Shown here: piece after piece, positions 12,234 to 23,054 of the stretch
How positions within the stretch are numbered: position 1 is the first letter of the stretch
How the letters are laid out: each line of letters starts with the position of its first letter
Program-made: the position numbers and the translations under genes
The notes under the pieces: generated by a model
Seen by the model: only the letters and a program-made list of their open reading frames with translations
What the model was told of the DNA's origin: nothing
The model's database searches: none
DNA from: Varanus komodoensis
Taxonomy: Eukaryota > Chordata > Lepidosauria > Squamata > Varanidae
Assembly: GCF_004798865.1 (NCBI RefSeq)
Contig: NW_025335589.1
Coordinates: 16,264,790-16,328,789, forward strand
DNA length: 64,000 nt
Reading direction: 5' to 3'

Positions 12234-12337
12234 GGTTGCATCCTGTACAGCCAGTTATCTCAGTGTACAGAGGCACTTCAAAATACTGATAAACTTTTTT
12301 TTCTTTTTCTTTTTTTGGTGGGGGGGGTATTCAGCTT
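12234..12337 (+). repeat. Dispersed repeat pair, copy B
   Basis: This is the second copy of the 10775-10859 unit. It is longer because of a T-rich and G-rich expansion at 12294-12328. It directly abuts the SINE tail at 12119-12232. Confidence 0.7.
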
Positions 12338-12339
12338 TG

Positions 12340-14028
12340 GACTGAGAGTCTGTTGCCAGCCCAAAGTCAACCACTATTGACTCCACTATCACTCTTGCTT
12401 TTAATGCTGAACTGACACTTGTCCCTGCCCTGTTACCATTCACCATGTCCCTAAACCTCCAGCATGTCTGGAAAGGGAGATATTTTGTGTTTATTTTGTT
12501 GCTCAAAGTAAGCTCAAGTTAAAAGTTGCAATGGATAAGGAATCCCAACTGACATGGGATCACCAGGCTCTCTTGAAAATATTTACAAATGATCCTTCAA
12601 GCATATAACAAAGGCATTCTATCAGAATTACAAGCATAATGTGATGCTGTCTGGGCAGCACAGAAGTCTGGGTGTTGGCTGCTTAGTTGGTTTATTTTGA
12701 CAAGCTTGCTTCTTCTAGAAGTTACTTCCTAATGGCTACTTTATTTGAGCTTTCCAGGCAAAGAAAAAACAAAATGAAGACTCTTAAGGAGCTGAGCATA
12801 CTTTGAACAATTCAAGTGGCCAGGTACACATTGCTAAAAATCAGGCGTGCAGAATGGAAAAAGAGAACAAAAAGAGAACTCTGATTTGGATATAATTTGA
12901 ACATGCTAATTTATATGTATATATGCAAAACTGGAAATAATTGCTAAAATGAAATTTCATAGAAGACAAATCAATTAATTCCCAACCAAGCCACCCACCC
13001 CATTCTTTAATTTGCACACCACCCATATTGGCCAAATTAGTTTTTTTATTCAATTAATTATCTCCTGGATGATCCAGATCCTGCCCCCAAATTACTTTCC
13101 TTCAATAAATTACCCCCACACCGTTCAACCATTCACATCATTATCCTTCCTAAATCAAATTACAGTAATGACAAATGGGGTCCAGATCATAATTCTTTCT
13201 AGTGTCATTTCTCGGATTCTTACAAAGACATGGTGACATAAGGTGGTTGGGTGGGTGCTCTGCCTGTCTTTTCTTTGTTATTGCATTTTAACAGACTGAG
13301 CCGAGGCATTAAGCATCTGAGCTGAGCTGTTTGTGATGCAGCAGGGATAGGAAATCCAAATGTGGCTGAGGACAATGGGAAGGGAAAGAACTTGCTGTCC
13401 TTTTCCTTCACAGGCCAGTTAAATAGTCCGAATGGCTACCTGACTTTATCTACCATCTTTATCTACAATCTACTTGACTACAATCTTTATATCCTGTTCC
13501 ACAGTCAAAATCCTTTCCGGAAGAAATTACCAGTCACCTGTTGTCACAGTATTCCCGCAGCATCCATTTCATGGGGAAATCAGGGCAATTTCCAGGAAAT
13601 AGATAATAGGGTCAACTTTCCATTAATCCCTATGCTTAAAAAACACAAGGCAATTTTCTTAACTGCTTTGCCGGTACAAATACTACTCTTTTAATTTCCT
13701 CATGAAGACAGAAACCAAGTGATGGCAAAGTGGAGATAGATAGCAAGATTTCAACGTGCAGTAGAAATTCCCTATGTGCCACTCTGTCTTTCTGCAAGAC
13801 GAAGAGAAGATCTTCCATAGCGGTTTTGGAAATGGATGGCAGAATATCAGGGGTTAGGTTCATGAAGTAAATAAGAGCTCTCTGTTTCAGACCAGCAAGC
13901 GATGGTCCAAGCAGATCTTACCCATGTCCAAGATTTAAGATATGAATCTGATTTTGTTTGATCTGAGATGATTAGGAGGACTGAGAAGAAACTCTGGATC
14001 TGGGTGGAATTCTGAGCAGTTGTACACC
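12340..14028. other. No recognised gene; unique DNA
   Basis: Unique AT-rich DNA. The 110-codon plus-strand frame at 13362-13694 and its neighbours show no domain that I recognise. Confidence 0.5.
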
Positions 14029-14131
14029 AGTATCACTGGTAGTGATCAAAACTCCATTAGCAAGTTCCATCGTAAAAGAGGCGTTCTCCCCTAAGAGAGA
14101 AAAGGGAGTTTTGATCACTACCAGTGATACT
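14029..14131. repeat. Perfect 27-bp inverted repeat
   Basis: The left arm is 14029-14055 and the right arm 14105-14131. They are exact reverse complements over 27 bases with a 49-nt spacer. Each arm also contains the small palindrome atcactggtagtgat. The layout resembles a tiny MITE or a strong hairpin. The immediate flanks show no obvious target duplication. Confidence 0.9.
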
Positions 14132-14929
14132 TTTTGAAGATGAAAATGGTTGTGGAGCCATGCATCATCTAGAACCTATGCATTTTATCTGTTCTTCTCC
14201 TATACAAATATATGCCTGCCAGTGCAACTAAATGATTGATTCATTGACTAACATTGCACACAGTTTGTCAAGTTAGATTCCTTTAATCAGATGAAAGCCC
14301 CAAGGACAAAAGAACGCAAAAGCCAGATTTCACTGTAATCACTTTGAGAAGTTAAGTCTCTGTGCAAAATAATTCATTTTGCTTATCTGAGATGAAATGA
14401 ATTAGTTTCTCTACACACTGTTTTTATTTGAGATAGGAAAAAAGTTATTATTAATCTTCCTCAATCCACTCATTCACATTCCCTATTTTGCTTAAAGTAG
14501 GAAAAGGATTGTTTTTCTTTTGGATGATCAGCTTTATTAATTGAGTTGCCTTTTCATTTGCAGATATTGCAATGGTTTGCAGGGATATCCCACTTATTAA
14601 TTTGTGTTCTGCAGATAGAAAGCATATTTAAGCTGATCTTACTTGAACCACTTTCCTGCTAACATTAGACATTTTGGATATTGAGGGTGAAATAAGGTTA
14701 ACTTCCTCATGAAAACATATGAGATGGTGCAGACAGACAGATATGCCATTTCCTGTCTGTCCATCCCTACACACATCTCATATATCCAAAGTGGAGAATC
14801 TCAGACCCAGAGGCCAATTCTGGAGTTCTGCCATGACTATCCTTCCTGTACCATCAATTGTTCAGAGATTTCTAGCTTTTGTGTAGTTTTCCCCTATTCT
14901 AAACATAGATTTGACTCATGCCCCAGCCA
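14132..14929. other. No recognised gene; unique DNA
   Basis: AT-rich unique sequence. A 75-codon frame at 14709-14936 has no recognisable content. Confidence 0.5.
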
Positions 14930-15346
14930 TGGGTGAGAGATTTTTTTGTGATCCCAAGGAAATGGTAAGGCAGCTTCAAGTTTACTTATAAGGAGACATT
15001 TTATTATTCTAACAACCAACACACTAGCTAGGCTCCAATGCAGCAATTCCCTTCCATGGCTCATATGGGGACCACTACAAGGTAGGCTCCAATCAGCTGG
15101 AATGAATGGGTCAGTGGAGGCCCCTTAGTAAGTGTCTGAACAAGAGCACAAAGAAAATGGTTAACTTATATAGGTTACATGTTCATAGCATGGTGCATGT
15201 GCAGGGGTTTCTACATCAACGTGTAATTAGGAGATAGGATTACATAAATTAATGGGGTAGCATAAACAGTGATAAAACTAAGACTCTACTGTTTAATTAA
15301 TATAAACAAGGCAACTAGAGTTCTCTTATGCCAAACAAGGCCTACA
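14930..15346 (-). mobile_element. LTR-like fossil (solo-LTR type), minus strand
   Basis: Read on the minus strand, the roughly 417-bp stretch begins TGTAGGCCTTG. It carries a TATA box (ctatataagttaa, 15160-15173) and an AATAAA signal about 160 bp further (15000-15005), and ends CTCTCACCCA. That spacing fits a retroviral-type LTR. No internal coding part is seen next to it and no clear target duplication, so it would be an old, broken solo LTR. The class is uncertain. Confidence 0.35.
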
Positions 15347-15349
15347 TTT

Positions 15350-16710
15350 TAGGGAGCCAGAGACCTAGGCCTGGATTTTGTGGTACTAGCCCAAAACCTA
15401 ACTTGTAAGGTTTAGATACTGACAGTAAGAGAATTAAACTAAAATATGCTGATAGTCTGAGTGGATTTGGCACCACCTCTTTTGACTTTGGTCACTAGAA
15501 TGTGGCTCCCTTTAACTTCTCCAAACTGAAGTTGGTACTACTACTGCTGTATATTAACCAGAAGGTTGGGAGCCAAGAAAGCTACCTAATGGCCAAACGC
15601 CAACTATTGCCTGGGATTTTAAGGGCTGTCCCAGAAAGTGTCCAGATGTAAAATGTCTGGTACTGGAGAAAGAGGATGATGGCAACTTACATTAAAAATG
15701 TAATTAGCAGCCAAAGGCAAAGCACCACAGCAGCTGAACTGCCTTCTGCTCAGCGATATGTTAAATGCCCAAGTATCAGGAGGGTAAAGACATGGCATTG
15801 TTTGTATTTCCTTTAGAAAATACAGAAATGGCTGCACCTGTGGGAAAGCTACAGATTAGCCTACTCCTACCCATAAAAACCCACCTGCATAAATTTCAAA
15901 TGACAGTATCAATGGCCTCTCATAATGAATTAGCAATAAGAAACAGGATGCTTTTTCTGATTTCTCTGTTTCTTCTACCCTAATAGCAGTGGCATGATAG
16001 GTGCCACTCTGCCTTCGCTTCAACTATGCGCACATGATGACAGCATCAACCTGCTGAACTGTTTCCCCTTCCCCCTTGGCATTGGCCAAGTAAAGAAAAG
16101 CCCCACAAGGTCACGTAAATCAAGCACCCAGCTTTACTTATGAATTCTGATCTTTCTTATGACTTCAGCTAAATGGAAACATTCCTTTTTTTCCTCTGTT
16201 ACATAGTATCCAACATACCTGGTTTGATTAATGAAGCCATTTGTTAAAAAAAGATATGTTTGTGGATAAATTTGGAGAGGAAGGAATGATAAATGTGGCA
16301 GATAAATTGCTTGGGATTAATAAGCTGCCTTTCTGAAAGAATAAATAGGACACAGGCTCATAAAAGTGAGGTTGTAAGGGATCCAACACAGCTGTCACTA
16401 AGAGCAGGAGTCTTCCATCTCACTAAATTCATTTCATAAAAGTGAATCTTTTGGGGTGTAATTGTACTGCTGTATGCCTTCTCCCCAGTATGATGAGGTT
16501 TTCCATTTTAAAGGATAAAGCTGCACAAAAAGAGTTCCGCCAAAGCGGGAGGAAACAGTCTTACTTTCCATCAGTTGCAGTTGTCCTTCAGGGAAGTATA
16601 TTTCTAGTATGCCCCTGCACCTCACCATGCTGTTTCAAGGAGGAGGGAGAATGAAAACAGATCCTTCCTTTGTCCCCTCCTTGTGTGCTTTTTTTGCTGG
16701 TTCTGCTGCC
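15350..16710. other. No recognised gene; unique DNA
   Basis: I see nothing supported here. Short frames at 15619-15837, 15765-15983, 16434-16628 and 16442-16654 are on opposing strands without recognisable content. Confidence 0.5.
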
Positions 16711-16714
16711 ATAG

Positions 16715-16799
16715 GAGGGAGGGAGGGAGGGAGAGAGGAAAGGAAGGAAGGAAGGAAGGAAGGAAGGAAGGAAGGAAGGAAGGAAGGAAGGAAGGAAGG
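16715..16799 (+). repeat. (GGGA)n / (GGAA)n purine microsatellite
   Basis: Repeated GGGA units are followed by about 14 GGAA/AAGG units to 16799. The tract is open in several frames on both strands, which accounts for the lysine/glutamate/glycine-rich and proline/serine-rich frames at 16588-16937. Confidence 0.95.
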
Positions 16800-17310
16800 T
16801 GGTTCTTGGGTGGCCAGCAGCAGCATCAAGCTGGTGTGAGAGCAACTCTCTTAGGGACTATTTATCTCCTTGGGCAATGTGGAGAGATCCCAAGGATAGT
16901 TTCATTTTGGCATGCTTTCTCATTTCCACAGTGTTGACCCCTGTTAGTATAAACATATCCAAGAAAAGGGTGATATGCTTTTTGAGCCTTACTTTGTCTT
17001 GCCAATGTGTCCATATGACTGCTTGCCATGCATCTCTGGTATTTTATTGTATCATGGTGAGACTCCCAGGCAAACATGTGTGAAGGTTTATTTCTCAGTG
17101 CAGATGGTGCCCTCCTTCTGTTGGAGCCAAAAGGGCTACCAGTGCTGCAACCAGTACCTCCACCAATACCTCCAGAAGATGGTGGCGGGGCTGAGAGTAA
17201 ACCACAGAGGAGTATCAACAGTGCAGCTAAGGACACAAAGGGCAGCACTGGGTTTGCTTATGCCTGTGGTTGTTTCATTCCATGTCTATACTGAGCAATA
17301 GATGAAAACT
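16800..17310. other. No recognised gene; unique DNA
   Basis: Overlapping frames run on both strands here (16799-17083, 16862-17248, 16975-17301). A pair of overlapping frames over cagtgctgcaaccagtacc (17140-17185) is proline-rich only through composition. No domain is recognised. Confidence 0.45.
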
Positions 17311-17314
17311 CTCT

Positions 17315-18330
17315 AGGCAGTTCACAAAAACACAAATCACAAAACCATAAAATTAGAACATTTTTTCAATATATAAAATTTAAAAACGAGGTAACAGCTA
17401 AAGCACCTTTTTATACAAAACTAGACCTGTTTTGCCTAGATACTATTAAATGCCTGGTAGAAGAAAGCAGTCTTAACCTGACTTTGAAATGATGACAGGG
17501 ATGGTGCAAGGCAGGTCTCAGTGAGGAGATTATTCCATAGTGCTTGGGGGAAATACCACTGAGGAAGCCATTTTCCTTGTTGTCACCCACTGAGCATCCT
17601 TGAAGGTGGCACTCAGATGAAGGCTTCAGGTTTGATTCTAGTACCCATATAGTTTCTGGGTGGGAGAGCCAGTCCAGCTGGTATTGTGTTCCCAAGCCAT
17701 GCAAACTAGCAGCTTGAATGAAGCTCATATACAGGCAGTCAATGCAAACTGACCAGAATTGGTGCTATATGTTCAGATCTTCCAAACCTGGTTATTGCAC
17801 AAGCGGCAGCTTCTGAACAGCCATCAAAGGCAGCCCCACATAGAGGGCACTGCAGTAACCCATCTTGGAGATAACCAATTCATAGATTCCTGAAACTGAG
17901 CTATCCCTGTATAGATAAAGGCATAAAAGGGCAATCAACAAAACTGGTAAAAGGTACTCTGTGCCACTGAGGCCACCTGAGCTTCCACTGATGGACATGG
18001 CTGAAAAGAAAGTGGATTTCCTCTTCTGCTAATTATTGGGAAAGCATGGGTAAGGTGGTGCATTTTCAGTTTATCTTGAAAACCTATCTAATTTTTACTC
18101 AAGTCCTGAGCATACATGAGAGTTCAGAGATAACGCTGCAGTGCCCCAAAGGACTGATTTTAAAGCTCCAGAGAATTGTCCATGCCTTGAACTGAGCAAC
18201 AGGGCCCAAGATAAGGAAGTTCCTGGCCACAGGGGAAAGGGGGCTCAATTCCAGGGTATAGCCAAAGTGAGTTGAACTAATGTTTATGCAGGGTACTTTC
18301 CTGTGCCCTGTAAGCCTTCCCAATTCACAT
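17315..18330 (-). mobile_element. Old L2 LINE 3' fragment, minus strand
   Basis: The tract from 17319 resembles the L2 3' untranslated region. At 17515-17580, gagattattccatagtgctt parallels gcgcattccataggtgggg in the long L2. At 17828-17872, gcagccccacatagagggca and ctgcagtaacccat match the L2 ORF2 segment encoding an NALYVGLPL-type motif (FYVGLPLKT at 49.4 kb). It is heavily decayed. Limits past 18000 are uncertain. Confidence 0.6.
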
Positions 18331-18339
18331 TCTGCACCA

Positions 18340-19880
18340 TTGGTTTTTGTTCTGCAGTTAAAGATACCGAGGTGTGTAGATGTTGTTAGAATGTAAACAA
18401 GAACCTGTCTTCAAGTTTAGCACTCTCCAAGTTATGCTAGTATCTAAGAATATGGCAAACAAAGGAATTAGCAAAAAAAAAAAACCTGAAAAAATCATAT
18501 TTCTCCCAATAAACATACCTCTTCCCAAGTGTAAATTTATTTTTGTTTGTATTCACTACTTCACTGGTTAAAAATATCAGTCAGATTTCTGATTGGCAAT
18601 AAATCATTTGATTTTCAGCATCGCTGTAGCTTTAAATGTTCCTGAGGAGCAGAAAAACAGCAGCCAGCAAGAACATATCAGTGTTGTTTCCTTTTGATAA
18701 AGAGCTGCAAGATTTCCATTTGTTCAAAATGTCAATGGAACAGCTAAATTTGTCCGGATGCAAAAGGCAGCATCTTCATGATTATTGTGAAGCTGTGACT
18801 AATCAAGAATTATGAGAAAATATTTATCTCCTTTAAACAAGGCATTGTGATTGCAACTTTAGCTCTTCTGGTTAGAACTATTTAGATAAAATGCTACTGG
18901 CTCAAAAAGCAATTCTCATTACGATGCCTGTAAGAGATGACTATCTAATGGAAGGCTATGAAAGGGCTGCCAATTAAGTTTCCACTGCTTCAATTTTACA
19001 TGCTGGATCTGGGAATAATCCCTAAGTGCTAACTTCAACTATGCTTTATTAAAAGAACTGGCTTTCAGGGAGTGGATATTTTTCCCACTATTTTCAATTC
19101 TGAATGGCATGCACCTTTAGGTTATTTATGATTTAAAAACTGAGCACTAAAGATCCTCTTTAGACAAATGAACAGGTCAGTCTTTCAGGTGGGTAGCCGG
19201 AGATTGATTTCCACAAGTTTTAGAGGTTTGTCATTCAGTTCCATGTTCTTTGAGTTGAAGGTGGAAAGGTTCCTGTTCAATAAGTAACAGTTCAGTATAT
19301 TATATTTTTGTGATGAAGACAAGTTTATTTCTGAATGAATAAGACCTTTAAGGCACAATCCTATACTGCATAAAAGGAAAAGGTCCTACTACTCCCTGCA
19401 GTCCTTAGCAATGCACTGGGGGATGCTGGGAATTGTGGGGATTTTTCTGTCTAATTATGCACAGGATTGAGTATTCATAGACTAATCTGAATGGTCTCTC
19501 GATAGCTTCCAAGGGCTATAGGGATCCCTAAAGCTGGAGTCATCTCACTTCATAGAACAGGAGAAATGAGAATTCTATGGATGTGGCAATGGGTAGGAAG
19601 GACATTTCTGAAGATCTGAGGGACCCTGAGCTCTGCAAAATCCCCTTTTGGAGGACAGGAAGAAAAACATGCTTCCACCATTCCTCCTCCTCTGCTGGTG
19701 AGAGACTAGATCAGCTGAGGACAGGGGGGCAGCTTCTGAGACCTGAGTGCTCCATTACAATGGCTTGTCATCTTTAGTATTGCTCTGCTAGACTACATAT
19801 ACATGCATATTGAGCATTAAGTCCCAGGTAGCTCCACAGGGGTACATAGGACTACTCTTTCATTATTGTGTGCCTATTTT
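18340..19880. other. No gene; long low-repeat AT-rich stretch (candidate conserved non-coding)
   Basis: No repeat is recognised in 18590-19150. The text is even in composition, with homeodomain-like TAAT cores and GATAA words, and lacks simple repeats. This resembles conserved non-coding DNA, but conservation cannot be judged from one sequence. The remainder to 19880 shows nothing. Confidence 0.35.
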
Positions 19881-19894
19881 ACTGAAGATGGGTT

Positions 19895-20022
19895 TTAATA
19901 TTGCACAGTGGTTGTTTCTGTGTGATCTGAACTTGTTTAACTGACTGTTGTAAACCACACTGGGGATGGATGTAATCTATTCTGAAAGGCAGTTTTAAAA
20001 TCCATTAAATAACAGTGAAAAA
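19895..20022 (+). mobile_element. LINE 3' tail (L2/CR1 type), degenerate
   Basis: The order gactgttgtaaaccacactg, ggatggatgtaa and attctgaaaggcagttttaa, then tccattaaataac, follows the typical LINE tail gtaaaccgccctgggatgg ... aataaata. No coding part is recognised. Confidence 0.45.
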
Positions 20023-20029
20023 ACAAAAG

Positions 20030-21396
20030 AGGGTCTTATCCATTGCAACTAGTCAAATTAACTAGTGAAACTTTATGAGCAGGATTCACTTCAAACAAAC
20101 AGATACTGACCTGCCATGTGTTTAAACTCAGTCAAACGTTCAATTTACATTATTACATTGATATCTCTTGATAAGTAAACTGTGACTACTGGAATAGTTC
20201 TCCTGATTTCTTTAATAGCTGAACCAAGCTGTGATACATGTTCATAAACAGACTGGGTTACTTTCTGTGTTGTTTTTTCAATAGCCCACAGCAGCATGTT
20301 TTAATTGTGCCCCACTGGTTTCTTCAAACCTAAGAATTCAATTTCCTCATTGAATTCTATTTCCACACATGATTTACAGCTGTTTTTGTTGTAATGGTAG
20401 ATGCTGCTTTCACTTTAAGGCCAAAGTGGTCTGTGAGCTATCCATAATGTTGTATAATGTACAGTCCTCACTCATTCTTACTTTATTGGCCAAAGAACAG
20501 AGCTTGTATTTTTCAGAAATGGGGACATTTCGTACGATACAAGCATGACTGTAGAGCATAATTATATTAGTGAGAAGGGAACTGGAGGTAGGAGACAGCA
20601 TGGATATGGACAAGATCATCACTCAGTAATTATGTCAAGTGGGGTCCAGGTTCAAAGTTCAGCTAGATTTTGTTGGAGTCACTAGAGCTCAGAAATCAGC
20701 ATAAGTAACAGCAGGACACACCTGCTTGCCAAGATACACCAATGTTGATACCTGAGGAGGTACAACCATTGGCAAGGTTCTGAAAGCTGGAATGGGGGAG
20801 GGGATGCATGGGGAAACTGCCCACACATCACCAAAAAGAAGGAAATTCATCATCAAGAGGAAAAACAAGAAAGCTAAAGAGGGTACAGATGTATACAATT
20901 TGCATATTCAGCTAATGTATAGGGACTGATGCTGATTTAGAAAGAATTGCTGTGTTTAAATTGCAATTCAAGCACCAACTCTTGGGCAAATTTGCTGTCC
21001 AGGTGCTAAGCAAGTGAGCAAAATCAGGGCCCTCTTCTTCTTAATGTTTAGTTGGATTCGCTGCACATCCGTTTCTCCTTAGTCTTATTTGCTTCACAGC
21101 CATTTAAACAGAGGAGTATGTGGATGCTTGGCCACCTTAGGGATGCAGGAACTAGTGCATATGATGACTTCCATTGCAGACTAGTCTACATACTACTACA
21201 TTACCACATAGATTACATATACATACATGCGCAGACATGCATGCGTGTACACACACATATACAAGAATGTGACATGGAATGCCTTAGAGAGAAAAAAAAA
21301 CTTACATGTAACTTCATATCCCACTCTCACAGTGTGGGTACTTTTGGTCATCCTTTTCAAAAGGCTGCAGCTAAGGTTATCGGGCAGGGATAGACA
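20030..21396. other. No recognised gene; unique DNA
   Basis: Unique DNA. A short alternating purine-pyrimidine tract (acacacacatatac, 21249-21262) explains the frames across 21052-21505. Confidence 0.5.
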
Positions 21397-21776
21397 GCCT
21401 ATAGCAGTGATGGCGAACCTTTTAGAGACCGAGTGCCCAAACTGCAACCCAAAACCCACTCATTTATCACAAAGTTCCAACACTGCAATAAAACTTGAAA
21501 ACTGAGGTTTTAGTTTAGAACAAGCAACTCATGGCCATTCCAAGTAATTATATAGATATCCTTGACAGCGCAATGACTGGCCATGCGAAAGCTCGTGACG
21601 CCATTGCCTGGCACCGCTACTCCTTTCCGAGCATGCACATGGCCCCTGTGTGCGCTGTTATCCAATGCTCGGCTGCTGGGGTGATGCTGGGGTGACTTGG
21701 CTCGCATGCCAACAGAGAGGGCTCTGCGTGCCCCCTGTGGCACGTGTGCCATCGGTTCGCCATCACTGGCCTATAG
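21397..21776. mobile_element. hAT-type MITE with 8-bp target duplication, copy 1
   Basis: The element is 21405-21768 (364 bp). Its ends are inverted: cagtgatggcgaaccttt at the left and the reverse complement of ggttcgccatcactg at the right. The 8-bp gcctatag at 21397-21404 is repeated exactly at 21769-21776, the duplication size of the hAT superfamily. Internal words such as gagaccgagtgcccaaactg identify a family abundant in squamates. It encodes no transposase. Confidence 0.95.
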
Positions 21777-21873
21777 CAAAGGTTGTAAATGCTGAATCTG
21801 GAACTTGTATCAAATATTGTATTGATATACTGTGATCATAAAATCATGGCAAACTTGCATTCCTGACCAATAG

Positions 21874-21915
21874 TCATCCATCCATCCATCCATCCATCCA
21901 TCCATCTATCTATCT
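21874..21915 (+). repeat. (CATC)n microsatellite
   Basis: About eight catc units run on into a few tcta/tatc units. Confidence 0.95.
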
Positions 21916-23024
21916 ACACTTCTCTTTTAAAAATCCTTCTAAAGCATGCACTTTGTGCAAAGGTTAAATGAAAATACACTTAGTTCTTTGGTTGTCAGAA
22001 AAGCCAAAATGCATTAAGCCTCTCCACAATAATTGGTATCCAAGGGAAAATGGTGATTTGCTCAAATTGGCCTAGTCAATGTGTACCTCCCCAAAGAGCT
22101 GCTGGAAAAGTAATGTGTGTTGACAGATTTCTTTCTCTGGGTTTAAATCTTGCTACCTTTCTGGTTCAAAGTTATTTATTGCTTTAAGTCTGCTCATATA
22201 TCTTGTCCCTAATTATAGCTAGCTATTAAGATTAATGTTCTCCATGAGCAGGCAGTGTTTGTCAAGTTTACCATTTTGTTTTGCTTGTCTGATGGGTGTG
22301 CAGAAACTAGACAGTGGTTTACACGATTCCTCCCCTCCTGAAACAGGAATGATTGATCAGCTGTAGGGATAACAACACAGCTTCGCTTTGGATTAACCTC
22401 AGGGTAAAAGTACATCAAACTGATATAGGCTCAGGAACCTGGAAATGTATTAGTCAATGACAGCCTCTTTTCTGTAGGGATTTTCTTAACCTTTCAGCAC
22501 CCCGATTTAATAAGTGTTTTGTATTTTCTCTAGGAAGATGTGCTGTCATTCTCAGCTGCTGCCTCTGTCCAGGATCTATGCTATTTTGTTTCCTACATTG
22601 GCATCTTTGATATCCAGAGGCCTTTTAATTTGTAACATGAAGACAGGAACAACTGCAGTTGATGGTTACTGTTCATGTAATGCAAGGAGATAAACAACTG
22701 ACAAAGAGAAGCCATAAGTCAGAGTAGGGAACTTTTTTTGTTTGTTTTTCTGTGCGGGCAAACTATTTTGGGGTGATCCACAAAAGACTTCAGAATGGTG
22801 GCAAGCTGGACAAATGGCAAAAATAGGTGGGACTGGTGTTCCCTCTGTTTTGCTCTCTTTCTCCCTCTACCACACCTTTCCTCTACTTCTTTCTCCTCAT
22901 CCTCCTCATTAGCAGGGACAGAAAATATGTTCCTTCCAGGGGCTTGAACTTCCCCTCTTCATGTTGCTTCATTCTTTCATTCCACCCCCTTTCCCCTTGC
23001 CAGAGGTCTGAACTTTCAGAAAGC
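21916..23024. other. No recognised gene; unique DNA
   Basis: Nothing is recognised. A pyrimidine-rich stretch at 22840-23000 gives rise to the 103-codon serine/proline-rich frame at 22827-23138, judged compositional. Confidence 0.5.
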
Positions 23025-23025
23025 T

Positions 23026-23053
23026 CCCCCCCCCCCCCACACACACACACACA
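23026..23053 (+). repeat. C-run plus (CA)n microsatellite
   Basis: A run of about 13 C is followed by acacacacacacac. Confidence 0.95.
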
Positions 23054-23054
23054 G

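Noticed and set aside
16588-17083. Lysine/glutamate/glycine-rich and proline/serine-rich frames on both strands
   Set aside because: Generated by the (GGAA)n tract.
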